Of a stretch of 64,000 nt of DNA, positions 11,241 to 24,280 are shown piece after piece. Source of the DNA: Tillus elongatus (Eukaryota > Arthropoda > Insecta > Coleoptera > Cleridae). A program made the position numbers and the translations under genes. Position 1 is the first letter of the stretch, and each line of letters begins with the position of its first letter. Under the pieces are notes generated by a model. It saw only the letters and a program-made list of their open reading frames with translations, searched no databases and had not been told where the DNA came from. Location: NCBI GenBank assembly GCA_964006375.1, contig OZ023262.1:49703460-49767459 (forward strand), in the 5' to 3' direction.

Positions 11241-12330
11241 TTTTTTAAATTTTGTAGAGCAGACCTTTATGCCAAACTTTGTCGAATGGTTGGCTAATAT
11301 TCAGAAATACCCCTGAACAATACTGACCTGCATCCATTGCCCTCTGGATTTTGTGGACAACTTGGTGAAACTGTTGGGTGATGGAGTGTTCCGACCTAAA
11401 CCCAGACTGGTGTTCTGGTAACCAAACAACTTGATTTTCTTTTGGTAGCACGGTTGTAAGCAGTAAGGGGGTTGTCTTGTACGGTGCCTTCCAAGTCTTC
11501 TTTTCATTGTAACTAATTCCATAAATTCTTTTCAAATATTCTTAGTTGAAGACCTCTGTTCTAAGGCTGGTGTTACTTGCAGTGAAGCATCTTGAATCAC
11601 TGTTATGAAGTTATTTGTAAAGTTGTTGTGCCCTTTATTTGACTTTATATTGACTTGACAATCAAGTTTTGAGTTAATTATACCTCTAAAAGTATCCCAG
11701 TTAGTATTTTTGTTATATCGTGTTGGCTTTGTGATTTTATTAATCACTGTTGTACTAACAGTAAGCACAACAGGTGTATGATCAGCTTTTAAACTGTGAA
11801 TAAATATACAGGCTGTTCCACTTAAGATTACAAAGTTGCACTATCCTTGAAAATACGTTTTGTCATTTCCGGTTAAAGCGGAAGTGAGTATAAAAGAGAG
11901 ATACCCAGAAACAAACTTATAAAAATAAGACGAAGACTGGTGAAAACCGCGTTTCTTTAGATCAATTGTTTCAAAACTTATATAAGTTTATAAAGGGTCA
12001 AAATATAATAGGTCACCCGGTATTACTTATTGGTCTTCTTGAGACTCTAAATACTGCTGCTGCATAGCTAATTTTATCATCTGTATAGCGAGCTGTTGTC
12101 CTAAGAGCTGATCTCGTGTTATGTTTAAAAGGCGTTTGTGGCATATTGTTGTATTTATCTTGCAGCACTTTATATAATCTGCAGCCTTTGTAATTGGCCG
12201 GGTAGTCCCCTGGGCACAGAAAACATCTAGCTTTCGTCCCTCTCGTGTTGATACAGGTTCTTGTATCATATGGCCCACCACATTTAACACAAGTTTTAAG
12301 TAGTAGGTAGTAACCTTTTAAATTCACCAT
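11241..12330 (-). pseudogene. Jockey LINE fragments: gag zinc knuckles, linker and RT fingers
   Basis: Three minus-strand pieces in the expected order. First, 12330-12013 is an ORF1 (Gag-like) C-terminus with CCHC-type knuckles (TCVKCGGPYDTRTC, then CFLCPGDYPANYKGCRLY). Second, 11768-11532 is endonuclease-RT linker. Third, 11535-11245 is RT with EHQSGFRSEHSITQQ, a FLNISQPFDKVWH motif A and nearby fingers sequence. Endonuclease and most of the palm are deleted. About 11800-12010 between the pieces is foreign AT-rich sequence ending in GGTCACCCGGTATTA. Confidence 0.75.
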
Positions 12331-13171
<841 letters not shown>

Positions 13172-13217
13172 ATTCTCTTAATAACAAAACGACTGCCTGT
13201 TTGTTCATTTATGATAC

Positions 13218-15060
13218 TATTATTAATAATAATTTTTATTAGGTACAAGCAGTACATGTGACAGGTCATATGTATACATGAACAAAAATATAGTCCAGAA
13301 CAAGTGATCAAGTAAAACAAAAACAAAGACTAATTAAAAGTTAAATGTCTGTAAACAAAGACAGAACAAGTCTAAATATGTACAAACAAAAAAGAAAACA
13401 TATGTATAAATAAAAAACAGCATGTTAAGAAGCTAAATACATATAAATATGAACAAGATATATGTACTAAAAAATTCACAAATATGTCGCTAAATAAAAT
13501 ATACAAACAAATGGATTAATATAAACAACGATAAAATTCACACAAACCAATTAAGATACAAACACGCCAGCAGACAATATATGAAAACCCACAAACAATT
13601 CCCAGAGTAAACAAAGCAAAAAAAAAGGAAACAAAACAAAATGAACAAAGCAGACAATCAACGCCAAATGATGAACCCCACAAATAATGAACCCCGAATC
13701 ACTGACTGGCCAAATCCAGGAAATTTCGTGGCTGTAAAATGCTTCCTCAACTAAAAATCGTTTAACTTCCCTCTTAAATGTCTTAAAAGTTCTTATTTTT
13801 CTATACTCAGCTGGTAAAGCATTGAAAGACACAATACAGTTGTAATAGGGGTCATGTTTATACTTTGTTGTTCTATGAAGCGCTATTCTTAATGAAGCCT
13901 GGTAATGCGTCTCATAATCATGATATGAGGAGTTACAGGTAAACAGTTCCAAATTATTCCTTGCAAAATAGACACATTTTAAGATGTAAATACATGGAAC
14001 TGTAAGCAGGCTGTGATCTCGAAATACATTTCTATATGTTTTTGTTGGCCTTAGATTTTAGATTAAACATTAACCTCAGTAATCGCTTTTGAGATACAAA
14101 AACTCTGCTCACAGTCACCGCTCTACCCCAGAATATAATACTATAACTTAGGTGAGGGTATGTCAAGGAGTAATACATGTTTATTATGCTCTTTAAGTTA
14201 ACAGTGTTTTTCATCTGTAGTATTGCAAAATATGATTTATTCAGGTTCTTGCAAACTATATCAATCTGATTCTGCCATGATAGACTGGCATCTAAATGTA
14301 CACCTAAATACTTTACAGTGTCTACCAGAGTAATGCCGAAATTATTCAAGGACTTCCTGTTTATGAACTCTACATATGCAGTTTTTCCAGTATTCACGAT
14401 AAGTCTGTTTCTATCATACCAAGCCCGGAACTGGTCTATCACAGCACCAACATCATGAAGAAGCCGCTCCCTAGTATCAGCACAGACAGTAACACAAGTG
14501 TCATCAGCAAACACAGTACCACCACCCCCCCCCCCCCCCCCCAAGCACATACAATGGCTTATCATTGATAAATAGTATGAATAGCAGTGGGCCCAGCACT
14601 GAACCTTGTGGAACACCTAAGCCTATGTCATACTCATTAGAGATATTAATCTTAAAGTTTACGTTTAGTGACCTGCCACTCATAAATGACCTAATCCACT
14701 CCAAGAATGTTCCACGAATTCCCAAAGCAAACAGTTTCTCACTCAATATGTTGACATCCACAGTGTCACAAGCCTTGGTGAGGTCAAAGAACACAGTGAC
14801 CACAAAGTTTCCCCGGTCGATGTTTTCATACAAGCAATTCTAAAACAAGCAGTTTCTGTAGATCTCTTCTCCTGAAAACCATGCTGACAAGTTGTCAAGA
14901 GGTTATTTGCCTTGACAAAATTCATGATTCTGCTGTGTGCTACCTTTTCTAAAATTTTGAGAAGACACTCAGTAGGTGGATTTGACGATAATTATATAGA
15001 TCACTTTCATCTCCCTGCTTAAGTAAACCAATAACACTAGATACCTTTAGAAGCCTACAA
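13218..15060 (-). pseudogene. LINE (CR1/L2-like) reverse transcriptase, dead copy
   Basis: The minus strand encodes, in order: LLKQGDESDLYNYR and FSKILEKV (fingers, 15045-14930); CQHGFQEKRSTETA; VTVFFDLTKACDTVD (motif A, 14800); GVPQGSVLGPLLFILFIND (motif B, 14610); VFADDTCVTV (motif C, about 14510); YLGVHLDASLSWQNQID (14310); and a C-terminal tail ending near 13551. A run of about 18 C on + (14525-14542) gives poly-glycine just before the catalytic FADD and shifts frame. The A-rich minus-strand end at about 13218 may be the element's 3' end. Confidence 0.8.
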
Positions 15061-15331
15061 TAACCTTAGCGATTTTTTTATCTATAATAAGCTATAAAGT
15101 TTTTAAGCAGTCAAAGACATATCTCTGTCTCTATGGTAAATATAAAGAATTCTTAATTATTCGTTGTGGCGAATATCAATTTTCAATAGAAAATATATAT
15201 CTAGAATTTTTGCGCAATTTCAGAAGTGTAGGAACAGGGCAAAATTATGCCATTTTTTTTCTGCGAATTTTGCGTTGGCAGTTCGCGAGTGTATGAACCC
15301 AGCTTTAAAAATATTTATTTCTTTTTTCCAG

Positions 15332-15566
15332 ATCCTTCTGTTGATCAACAGTTCCTTAATTATGTCGATTACTTGTATAACAGAATAACAGATGTTGATA
15401 CTACTTTTAACAATTATGTGGACCGTTTGAAACGTTGGCGAACAAAAGTAGAATCATCTTTGAGAAATGGCGAACTTTTAGGAAAAAAAGAGGAATTCCT
15501 GTTTCCAGGTGCTGAAACTTCCTCAAACTCTTCCACCATGTCAAACTATTCTTCGTTATCCAGAAG
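15332..15566 (+). CDS. Elp1: ELP1 exon, C-terminal region
   Basis: Acceptor CTTTTTTCCAG ends at 15331 and donor AGAAG|GTAAGC follows 15566. Entry is phase 1 (the G from 7016 plus AT gives Asp) and exit is phase 2. It encodes 77 whole codons with DPSVDQQFLNYVDYLYNRI, FNNYVDRLKRWRTKVE and a serine-rich run ending SNYSSLSR. This corresponds to the family segment between the helical solenoid and the basic C-terminus: helices with conserved RLK, then an acidic/serine-rich linker. Confidence comes from phase agreement on both sides and matching order. Confidence 0.88.
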
Positions 15567-15797
15567 GTAAGCATATGAATTTTATAAAGTAAGAATACAA
15601 ATACGGTAATGATTTCTCTTTTTAACTTATATAACCTGTTGTAGTAGTAATTTTTGGAGATTTTAATTTTCCTTATTTTGGCTTTGAAAGCATTGTTGGT
15701 GTTAAGAGTAGAATTGTACGTCAGGTTCTTAAATGTTTTTTTTTTTTTTACTTTAACGTCTTTCTATTTGTTTGCATTGTATTGTATTGTATTCAAT
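15567..15797. other. ELP1 intron start
   Basis: Intronic, AT-rich. A short ATTGT-type repeat (TTGTATTGTATTGTATT) lies at about 15777-15793, just before the zinc-binding frame. Confidence 0.4.
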
Positions 15798-15975
15798 ATG
15801 GCTGACATTGAAGTTAATTATCCTGAGCTGTGCAGTTATTGCAGCAAAATGGTATATTTAAGAGGTGCAAAGTGTATAAAGTGTGTAGAATGTAAGGCAG
15901 TATATCATGCTTCATGTTTACAAAGAATAAAAAATCTGAAAATATATTATTTGGATCACAATTTGATAATATAAT
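15798..15975 (+). pseudogene. Zinc-binding (PHD/C1-like) N-terminus, probable transposon ORF1 remnant
   Basis: ATG at 15798 opens a 58-codon frame with spaced cysteines and a histidine: CSYCSKMVYLRGAKCIKC then CKAVYHASCL, a C-x2-C ... C-x2-C ... C ... H-x2-C arrangement like PHD/C1 fingers. Such fingers start ORF1 of some CR1-type LINEs. It is cut off just before the repeat inserted at 16015. A coiled-coil-like reading at 17485-17572 resumes on the far side, so the two may be one broken ORF. A host exon is not excluded. Confidence 0.5.
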
Positions 15976-16014
15976 CTCAAAAGAAACAGAATAAGAGTGA
16001 TAATATAAATAAAA

Positions 16015-17452
<1,438 letters not shown>

Positions 17453-17484
17453 AAGGATATTATGTGCCATCAAATTTAAATTAA

Positions 17485-17572
17485 TTTCCTGAAAAATCTT
17501 TTAACTGAAAAAGAAACAACAATACAAGAACTTATCAAATTGAATCAGTTATTAGAAGAAAAACAGTATTAG
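17485..17572 (+). pseudogene. Coiled-coil-like coding remnant
   Basis: A 28-codon reading with a heptad-like pattern (LKNLLTEKETTIQELIKLNQ, then LLEEKQY) ends at TAG 17570-17572, right before the hAT derivative. It resembles the coiled coil following the finger in LINE ORF1 proteins, which is why I link it to 15798-15975. The evidence is compositional only. Confidence 0.35.
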
Positions 17573-17577
17573 AAAAT

Positions 17578-17585
17578 ACTGTAAG
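17578..17585. repeat. 8-bp target duplication of hAT derivative, left
   Basis: ACTGTAAG is repeated exactly at 18634-18641. An 8-bp duplication is the hAT hallmark. Confidence 0.85.
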
Positions 17586-18633
17586 TAGAGGTGGGCGAAG
17601 CTTCGAAATTTCGAACCGAACTCGAACCGAACCTTCGGTTCGAAAATATGTTCGCACTAGCGATGTTGAAGTAGTTCGAAGTTCGAAATATGTGATTCTT
17701 CAAAATAGTTCGAACTTCGATGGTCAATAATACTTCGAAATTTAACTTTACAGGCATTGAATGTTGCCAAAGGTAGTGAAGTTGCGGCCCCTTTAACTCG
17801 GTAGCGGCGCTTTAAACTCGTTATTTGTTTCATTGAGTTGATAGCGTAATTTCAGGAGATTTCACTCATGCATATTTTTGACAGTAGATGGGACACATTG
17901 AGACACGACGGAGCCAGTTAGCAATCACAGAATTATTTTTCTTATATATCCTAGCCTCCCAACACCTATTTCAGTAACAACATTATGATGGCGGTGTTCG
18001 AAGGCGATCGGTAACGTAAATTTTCAGATTTTGAGGACAATTGCAGATCGCCTTTGAAACAACACTGGTTCCAACATGATTTATTTCACAGTTACCTAAA
18101 ACAGTCAAATATTCACAATCAGGAGACATTTCAAACTTATAAGTGGTTATTTTATACCTATCATGCTCGCTTTGAACCCTCTGTTTGTTTTCTAAAACTG
18201 CTTAGCCAATACCAAACAAGAACATATTTTTTATTGAGCTTATCTATAGATCTAGGAATCTAACACAGTTTAAAATATCTTTTCTTTTTGAATTAACGTT
18301 GACCCATCTCCACAACGATCAGCACCGGAAGGCATTTTCACCCAAACAACCTGCAAATTTGTGGAACCCTTCCTTTTTGTAAAGAGATGGGGAATCTTTT
18401 ACATATAAAATATTGTATGTTACAGTATTCCCAAAATTTGTATTTAAGGAAATGATATATGAACACTAAAGAATTTTGGGTAGTTCGATGTTCGATTTTG
18501 AATTTCTAAGGAGTTCGAAGTTCGACTGTGAACCTTGGACATACTATTTCAGATGTTCGAAGTTCGAGGCAACAAATTTGCTTGGGTTCGTTCATAGTTC
18601 GGTTCGAACAAAACATGGGTTCGCACACGTCTA
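17586..18633. mobile_element. Non-autonomous hAT element, copy 1 (1,048 bp)
   Basis: Termini TAGAGGTGGGC ... GCACACGTCTA form imperfect inverted repeats, with 8-bp ACTGTAAG duplications outside. Both ends are packed with TTCGAA / GTTCGAA hexamers, probably subterminal transposase-binding sites; the AT-rich middle has no transposase. The homologous copy at 20147-21204 has the cleaner termini TAGAGGTGTGC/GCACACCTCTA. Confidence 0.9.
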
Positions 18634-18767
18634 ACTGTAAGTAAAACCTATTTATAAATGTAGAATCGGTATAAGAAAAATTCGGAACACAGCAAGTGCC
18701 TTATAGTAGTGAATTTTCATTAAATGCTTTAAATTTGAATAACTCAATTTTCTATAAACTTAGAAAG

Positions 18768-19890
18768 TAAAATTTTGGAAGTTTTATCAACTCATTTAAA
18801 AATTATTCACAGTTGGAGTTGCAAGAACGTATTTCATTCATTGTGATAAGAAATGCACTAATTAGTCAATTTTTAGTTAAAAAAAAAAAAACAAAACAAA
18901 ACCAAATGTTCAAAAATTTGTATTCAGTTAAGTAAGTGTTCAAATTGTTGACCACCAGCTTCCACAGAAAAGTACAAATTTTGTTCAAAACGAGCTCTGA
19001 CAAATTTCGCCACTCAAATTGCCATCATGAAAAATTGGTCCGATTAAACAGTCTCCAAAAATGCCAGTCCAGACATTCAATTTCTGTGGAGTTTGAGTGT
19101 GGACTTCGTGAAAATTTCTTGGATTATTATCTGCCCAATAACGACAATTATGACGTTTGATTGTAGAGTTTAATCAAAACGTACACTCGTCTGAAAAACA
19201 GGTATTGAACAGAAAGTTCCAGTTATCAGCTATTCGTCCAGTCATAACTTCACAAAACTCCAGCCGCTGACCAAAATCATCTTCATTCAGTTGTTGTACA
19301 AGATGAATTTTATACGGGTGAAATTTATGATGCTTCAATATTCGCTGAATAGTTTTCTTTTGACGTTTGAAACAGTGGCCAATTTTCTCGTGCTCAAAGT
19401 TGGGTCTACAGCAATTTGTCCTAAAACTTCAATCTCAGTAGTCTAATTTATAACCGGAAATTAAAGTTCAGGATCCCGTTTTTTGTTGGCTACTGAACCA
19501 CTTTGTCGAAACTTTGCAACTAACTCCAAAATGTATTTTCTGTTAACATGTCTGTTCGGATGTCGTTCATTAAACAAATTTGCAGTACGGTTGGCACAGT
19601 CATCGTTTTTGAAAAAAGAGTAATTATTTCAACTCTTTCTTCTACAGAATACACCATTGTGAAATTAATTTTCGGTAGTACTATCAAGTATCAAACTGAC
19701 CGATAAACTGAAATAATAAACTGCATTACTCTCATTCCGATAAGAAATGTTCTGATAGTCAATTTTTTGTTTACAAACCAAAAAAACATTGACTATCAGC
19801 ATATTTCTTATCGGAATGAGTGAAATGCGTTTTTGCATTTTCAACTGTGAATAATTTTGAAACGAGTTGATAAAATTTTTAAAAAAATTA
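18768..19890 (-). mobile_element. Tc1/mariner-superfamily element with long inverted repeats, dead
   Basis: The ends share roughly 100-bp imperfect inverted repeats: left GTTTTATCAACTCATTTAAAAAT ... near 18780, right ... AAACGAGTTGATAAAATT near 19880, with a matching GATAAGAAAT block about 80 bp further in on each side. The minus strand between encodes a broken transposase: a helix-turn-helix start MVYSVEERVEIITLF (19658), then CANRTANLFNERHPNRHVN, GSVANKKR, TIQRILKHHKFHPYKIHL, CFSDECTF (catalytic D region) and RYWADNNPRNF. Several frameshifts and stops are present. A second inverted copy of the inner end (19729-19765) makes a local palindrome with the right terminus. Confidence 0.8.
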
Positions 19891-20115
19891 GTGTGCTGAA
19901 TTCAGAAAAGAAAGAGTTTTCAAATGATGTAACACTCGACCCATGTTCCCTATTTAAAATATAATGGTTCTTATCACCACCCTTAAGGGGTTGAAGTGAC
20001 AAAGTTGAGTTTTATGTCAAAGCATGTCCCCCTCAATATTAAAATTGACGTGTTTCAGCGTTTCTTAAAAAAAAATTCTCTGGACGCAAATCTGTTTTTT
20101 CGTTTTCAATGCGCC

Positions 20116-20146
<31 letters not shown>

Positions 20147-20150
<4 letters not shown>

Positions 20151-21200
20151 GGTGTGCAAAGCTTCGAAATTCCGAACCGAACCCGAACTCGAACCGAACC
20201 TTCGGTTCGAAAATATGTTCGCACAAGCGATGTCGAAGTAGTTCGAAGTTCGAAATATGTAATTCTTCAAAACAGTTCGAAGTTCGTTGCTCAAAAATAC
20301 TTCGAAATTTCACTTTGCAGGCATTGAATGTTGCCAAAGGTAGCGAAGTTGCGGCCCCTTTAACTCGGTAGCGGCGCTTTAAACTCGTTATCGGTGTCAT
20401 TGAGTCGATAGCGTAATTTCAGGAGAATTCACTCATGCATATTTTTGATAGTAGATGGGACACATTGAGACACGACGGAGCCCTTTAGCAATCACAGAAT
20501 TATTTTTCTTGTATATCCTAGCCTCCCAATAGCTATTTCAGTAACAACATTATGATGGCGGTGTTCGAAGGCGATCGGTAACTTAAATTTTTAGAATTTG
20601 AGGATAATTGCAGATTGTCTTTGGAAAACACTGGTGTCAACATGCCTTATTTCACAGTGAGCCAAAACAGTTAAATATTCAGGAGACAGTTCAAACTTGT
20701 AAGTGGTTTATTTTATACCTATCATGCTCACTTTGAATCCTCTCAATCTGTTTGCTAAAACTGCCTAGCAAATACCAAATAACAACATATTTACAACTGA
20801 GCTTATCTATAGATCTAGAAATCTAAAAAAAGTTTAAAATATTTTTTGTTTTTGTGTTTTTGATTTAACGTTGACCCATCTCTACAACGATCAGCACCGA
20901 AAGGCATTTTCACCCAATCAACCTGCAAATTTGTCAACCCTTCCTTTTTGTAAAGAGAGTGGGAATCTTTTACATATCAAATATTGTATGTTACAATATT
21001 TCTAAATTTTGTATTTAAGGAAATGCTATATGAACACTGAAAAATGTTGGGTAGTTCGATGTTCGATTTTGAATTTCTAAGTAGTTCGAAGTTCGACTGT
21101 GAACCTTAGACATACTATTTCAGAGGTTCGAAGTTCGAGGCAACATATTTGCTTGGGTTCGTTCATAGTTCGGTTCGAACAAAACATGGGTTCGCACACC

Positions 21201-21204
<4 letters not shown>
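20147..21204. mobile_element. Non-autonomous hAT element, copy 2 (1,058 bp), inside a TA tract
   Basis: Perfect 11-bp terminal repeats TAGAGGTGTGC / GCACACCTCTA. ATATATAT flanks both sides, consistent with an 8-bp duplication of TA repeat DNA: the tract at about 20121-20146 continues at 21205-21276. The interior is homologous end to end to 17586-18633, with shared TTCGAA arrays. No coding capacity. Confidence 0.9.
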
Positions 21205-21278
<74 letters not shown>

Positions 21279-21362
21279 CACTCTCATTTCAAAAATGTTT
21301 GTAAAGTCTCACCATCGATTCCTCTCTATTAGTGAATTTTTAAAATAAATATTCACTAAAAG
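21205..21362 (-). repeat. TA tract plus 5' module of TA-core family (minus)
   Basis: (TA)n to 21276, then on the minus strand the family's 5' module (AGAGAGGAATCGATGGTGAGA equivalent) and its palindrome ending about 21362. The body expected left of the TA tract is not recognisable, and the tract itself was split by the hAT insertion at 20147. Confidence 0.6.
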
Positions 21363-21384
21363 GAGCTGCCATATCAGAAGAGGT

Positions 21385-22505
21385 GTCTCTTTAATGCAAG
21401 CAGGCATCAGTTTGGTTACCGGTATAGCCTAGATTGTAGAAAAAATGTACCATATTTTATCTCAAATAATTTATTGTTTGAAAATGTACAAAAATTTTCC
21501 GAAAATAAACTTAAAATGTTACTGAGAAAACTGGTTTCCTAGTCAACGAACCTTAGGTTAATAGCAAATTAGGTTATTGATATTTGAAGCTTTTAATGAA
21601 AATTCGCTACCAAGACGCACTTACTGCGTCTCGATTTTTTTCTTACGAACATGCATCATATGTCCATATAAAATGCAAAATCAGTATAAGGTATGTTCGG
21701 GGAAAAATTTTTGTAGATATCACCAACGACTTATGGGCAATTCTGTGATTGTCAAAATAATTTTATAATGCCGCTCAAGGCACCCTATGATTAAGGTATA
21801 CAATTTTTTTCTCGTATCTTGTATAATAATTATATCAAGCATTACTGTAGAAATCCATCGCCCTCTATATATGTAAGCAGATACAACCCGGATGTGGATT
21901 AGAGGGGCCCTAGTTTTCACTCATTTGAAGAAATCTTTCTAAAATTCATAAATTACGATCTCTTTATATAATTTTTTCTACAAAATTAGCGACTGTTAAA
22001 CCATAAATTTAACTAAAACGACTGCCAAAGCATCAGAGAAAGGGTCTATTTCAAATTAATTTTCTGGAAATATTTCAGTAAAATGAAGGATAATGGCGGT
22101 TGAATCTGTATCTTAACGGTTTGTAAAACACTCTTCTTGTGACATTTTTTTTACATAACCCGTATTTGTTTCAGGTTATTTTCCTATATGTTGCCAATTT
22201 TGACTTTTCAAATCTCGATTTTGACATTTTAGGGAAAATCCCATTTTTTTTTCTTTAAATTCTTATAACTCCTTTGTCTTTAAACTTACAGTCCTAAATT
22301 TTGTTACACAGTTCACTTTTTATAATACAAACACTCGTACCAAATTTGGTTGCCCTTACTTTGTTATTTCCGGGGATACAAAAATTGTCCAAAAGAAAAC
22401 ACCAAATTTTCGGGGAAAACCTGTGCCAATTTCCCTGGCTAACGAACTCATCTAAGCCACTTGCAAAAGGAACGTACTTACCAAATTTAATCATGCAGTC
22501 ATTCG
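21385..22505 (-). repeat. TA-core repeat family, body copy without TA tract
   Basis: Collinear with 16080-17100 of the longest copy: GCAGGCATCA start, internal terminus GAAAATTCGCTACC near 21599 followed by CGCACTTACTGCG, CACCAACGACTTATGGGC, AAGCATCAGAGAAAGGGTCT, and TTTGGTTGCCCTTACTTTGT near 22347. It stops at about 22505, before the TA position. Confidence 0.65.
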
Positions 22506-22644
22506 ACACTCAAAACAAAACTTAGAAAGGAATTAGAAGGCATGGCGTACTATACCATTGATGATTACTGAGTTGATAAAACAATACAAGGGGAAAATAT
22601 GGGAGACAATCAAATCTTAGTCCATTTTATTTTGTTTTAGTGTA

Positions 22645-22764
22645 TTGTTATTTTAAAAAATTCGCTATTAGAGAGGTATCGATGGTGAGACTGCAAAAAT
22701 TTTTTCAAATGAACGCGAATTTGAGCCTCTAGAACCCGAAACTAAGGCCCGTTTGAATTTTTTT

Positions 22765-22834
<70 letters not shown>

Positions 22835-23085
22835 GTGTGTGTGTATCCACACGATAACTCCAAAAGTTATTAACCGATTTTGATTGAAACTCAGCAAGGA
22901 TCATTCTTTTGTTAATGGCTTGGATGAGTTTGTTAGCCAGCCCTATCAAAACTTGTACCTTCAAAAATAGCAAAGTTATTCTGATGAAATTTGGTTGGTA
23001 TGTTGCCCTCGTAAATACCTTACTACATACCAAAATTCAACTTTATAGGTTTATAGAAAATTGAGTTATGCAAATTTGAGGCATT
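22645..23085 (+). repeat. TA-core repeat family copy
   Basis: 5' module AAAAATTCGCTATTAGAGAGG near 22660, (TA)n 22768-22832 followed by a short TG run, then the body (ACGATAACTCCAAAAGTTAT, GGCTTGGATGAGTTTGTTAG). Its 3' part resembles the copy at 59006-59290 more than the longest copy. Confidence 0.65.
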
Positions 23086-23219
23086 TAGACAAGATTGTGT
23101 TAGCTTCATAAGATGGACAATCGAATTTGCAGTTGAACTAGCCGGGAAAATACCTAGCGTTGAATTTAGGGCCCATGACTTGACCACAAAGAAAATATTT
23201 GTATTCCTGCACCCATAAA

Positions 23220-23870
23220 CTTCTGAAACGTTATATTACTCGAGTTTTATTGAAAAACAAATGTCAATTTTTACCAAATCACCCCTTATTTATCGGGTAC
23301 TAACTGGATACCAAATTTGAAGATCATATCTCAATTCGTTCGAAAGTTATTGTGTCTATTAACAGACAGACGTACATGCAGACCGACCGACAGACAGACA
23401 AAAAATGTTCGTTTCAGAATCAAGTTTTCTATTTATTTTGAGACTTTTTACACCGTTAATAGCAAAAAAAAATCGAAATTTTTGTCAACAATATTCCACC
23501 CTTAATTTAATTTCAGCAGAGGATACCAGATGTTTGGTGAAATTAAAAGTTTTCTAATAAATAAACCCTAAAATGTTGTATTACTCAAGTTTTGACGAAA
23601 AAAAGTAAATGTTTACCAAACCACCCCCCATTTATCCCCTACCCCCTAAAGCGATTTTACCAAAAAACAATCCAAATTGTCGAGTGTTAACTGTATACTA
23701 AATTTGAAGGTGATATCTCAATTCGTTCTCAGGTTATCGTGGCTACAGACAGGCCGACATACAAAAAAATATTTGTTCCCAAATCATGTTTTCTATGTGT
23801 CTTGATACTTTTTATGGCGTTAAAGCCAAATAAAAAGATTGAAATTTTTGTCGCCGATCCGATACTTCAT
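23220..23870. repeat. Two tandem diverged units of about 0.3 kb
   Basis: Units at about 23220-23520 and 23560-23870 share TATTACTC(G/A)AGTTTT, ATATCTCAATTCGTTC, GTTATxGTGxCTA then CAGACAG, GTTTTCTAT and GAAATTTTTGTC. The first unit has a CAGA/CCGA simple-repeat patch near 23364-23402. Noncoding. Confidence 0.55.
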
Positions 23871-23905
23871 ACCACATGCTGTGACGATGTGGAAGTAAAA
23901 TGAAC

Positions 23906-24280
23906 TTGATATGTCAATCTCAGCAATTCGATGTGCAGTTGTTCTATTGACATCAGAATCGAAATGCTCGCGAGATGTTAAATAACTTTCTTCATTTGAA
24001 CCAGATTGTAGTAATAATAACGGAGCTAGCTATTGTACACAATTCCCGTGAACAGGCATATCCAGATCTAGATATCTCTGGAACTGTGCAGAATCAACAA
24101 GAAGATGTTAACTTCATAAGATGGACCATCGAATTTGCAGTTGAACTGGTCGGGAAAAGTAAACTTGATATGCCAATCTCAGCAATTCGATGCACAATTG
24201 TTTTTTTGACGTCAGAAGCGAAATGCTCATGAAAATTTAAACAACTTTCCTTATTTGAACCTATTGTAAACGATTCCCGT
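23906..24280. repeat. Direct duplication, about 110 bp
   Basis: 23906-24010 and 24164-24270 share CAATCTCAGCAATTCGATG and GCGAAATGCTC-like sequence. The motif ATCGAATTTGCAGTTGAACT also occurs at 23118 and 24128. Unassigned repeat, no coding potential. Confidence 0.55.

Noticed and set aside
15654..15974. 106-codon plus-strand frame starting at 15654
   Set aside because: Only the part from the Met at 15798 has cysteine/histidine finger character; the upstream 48 codons are low-complexity hydrophobic AT-rich sequence.
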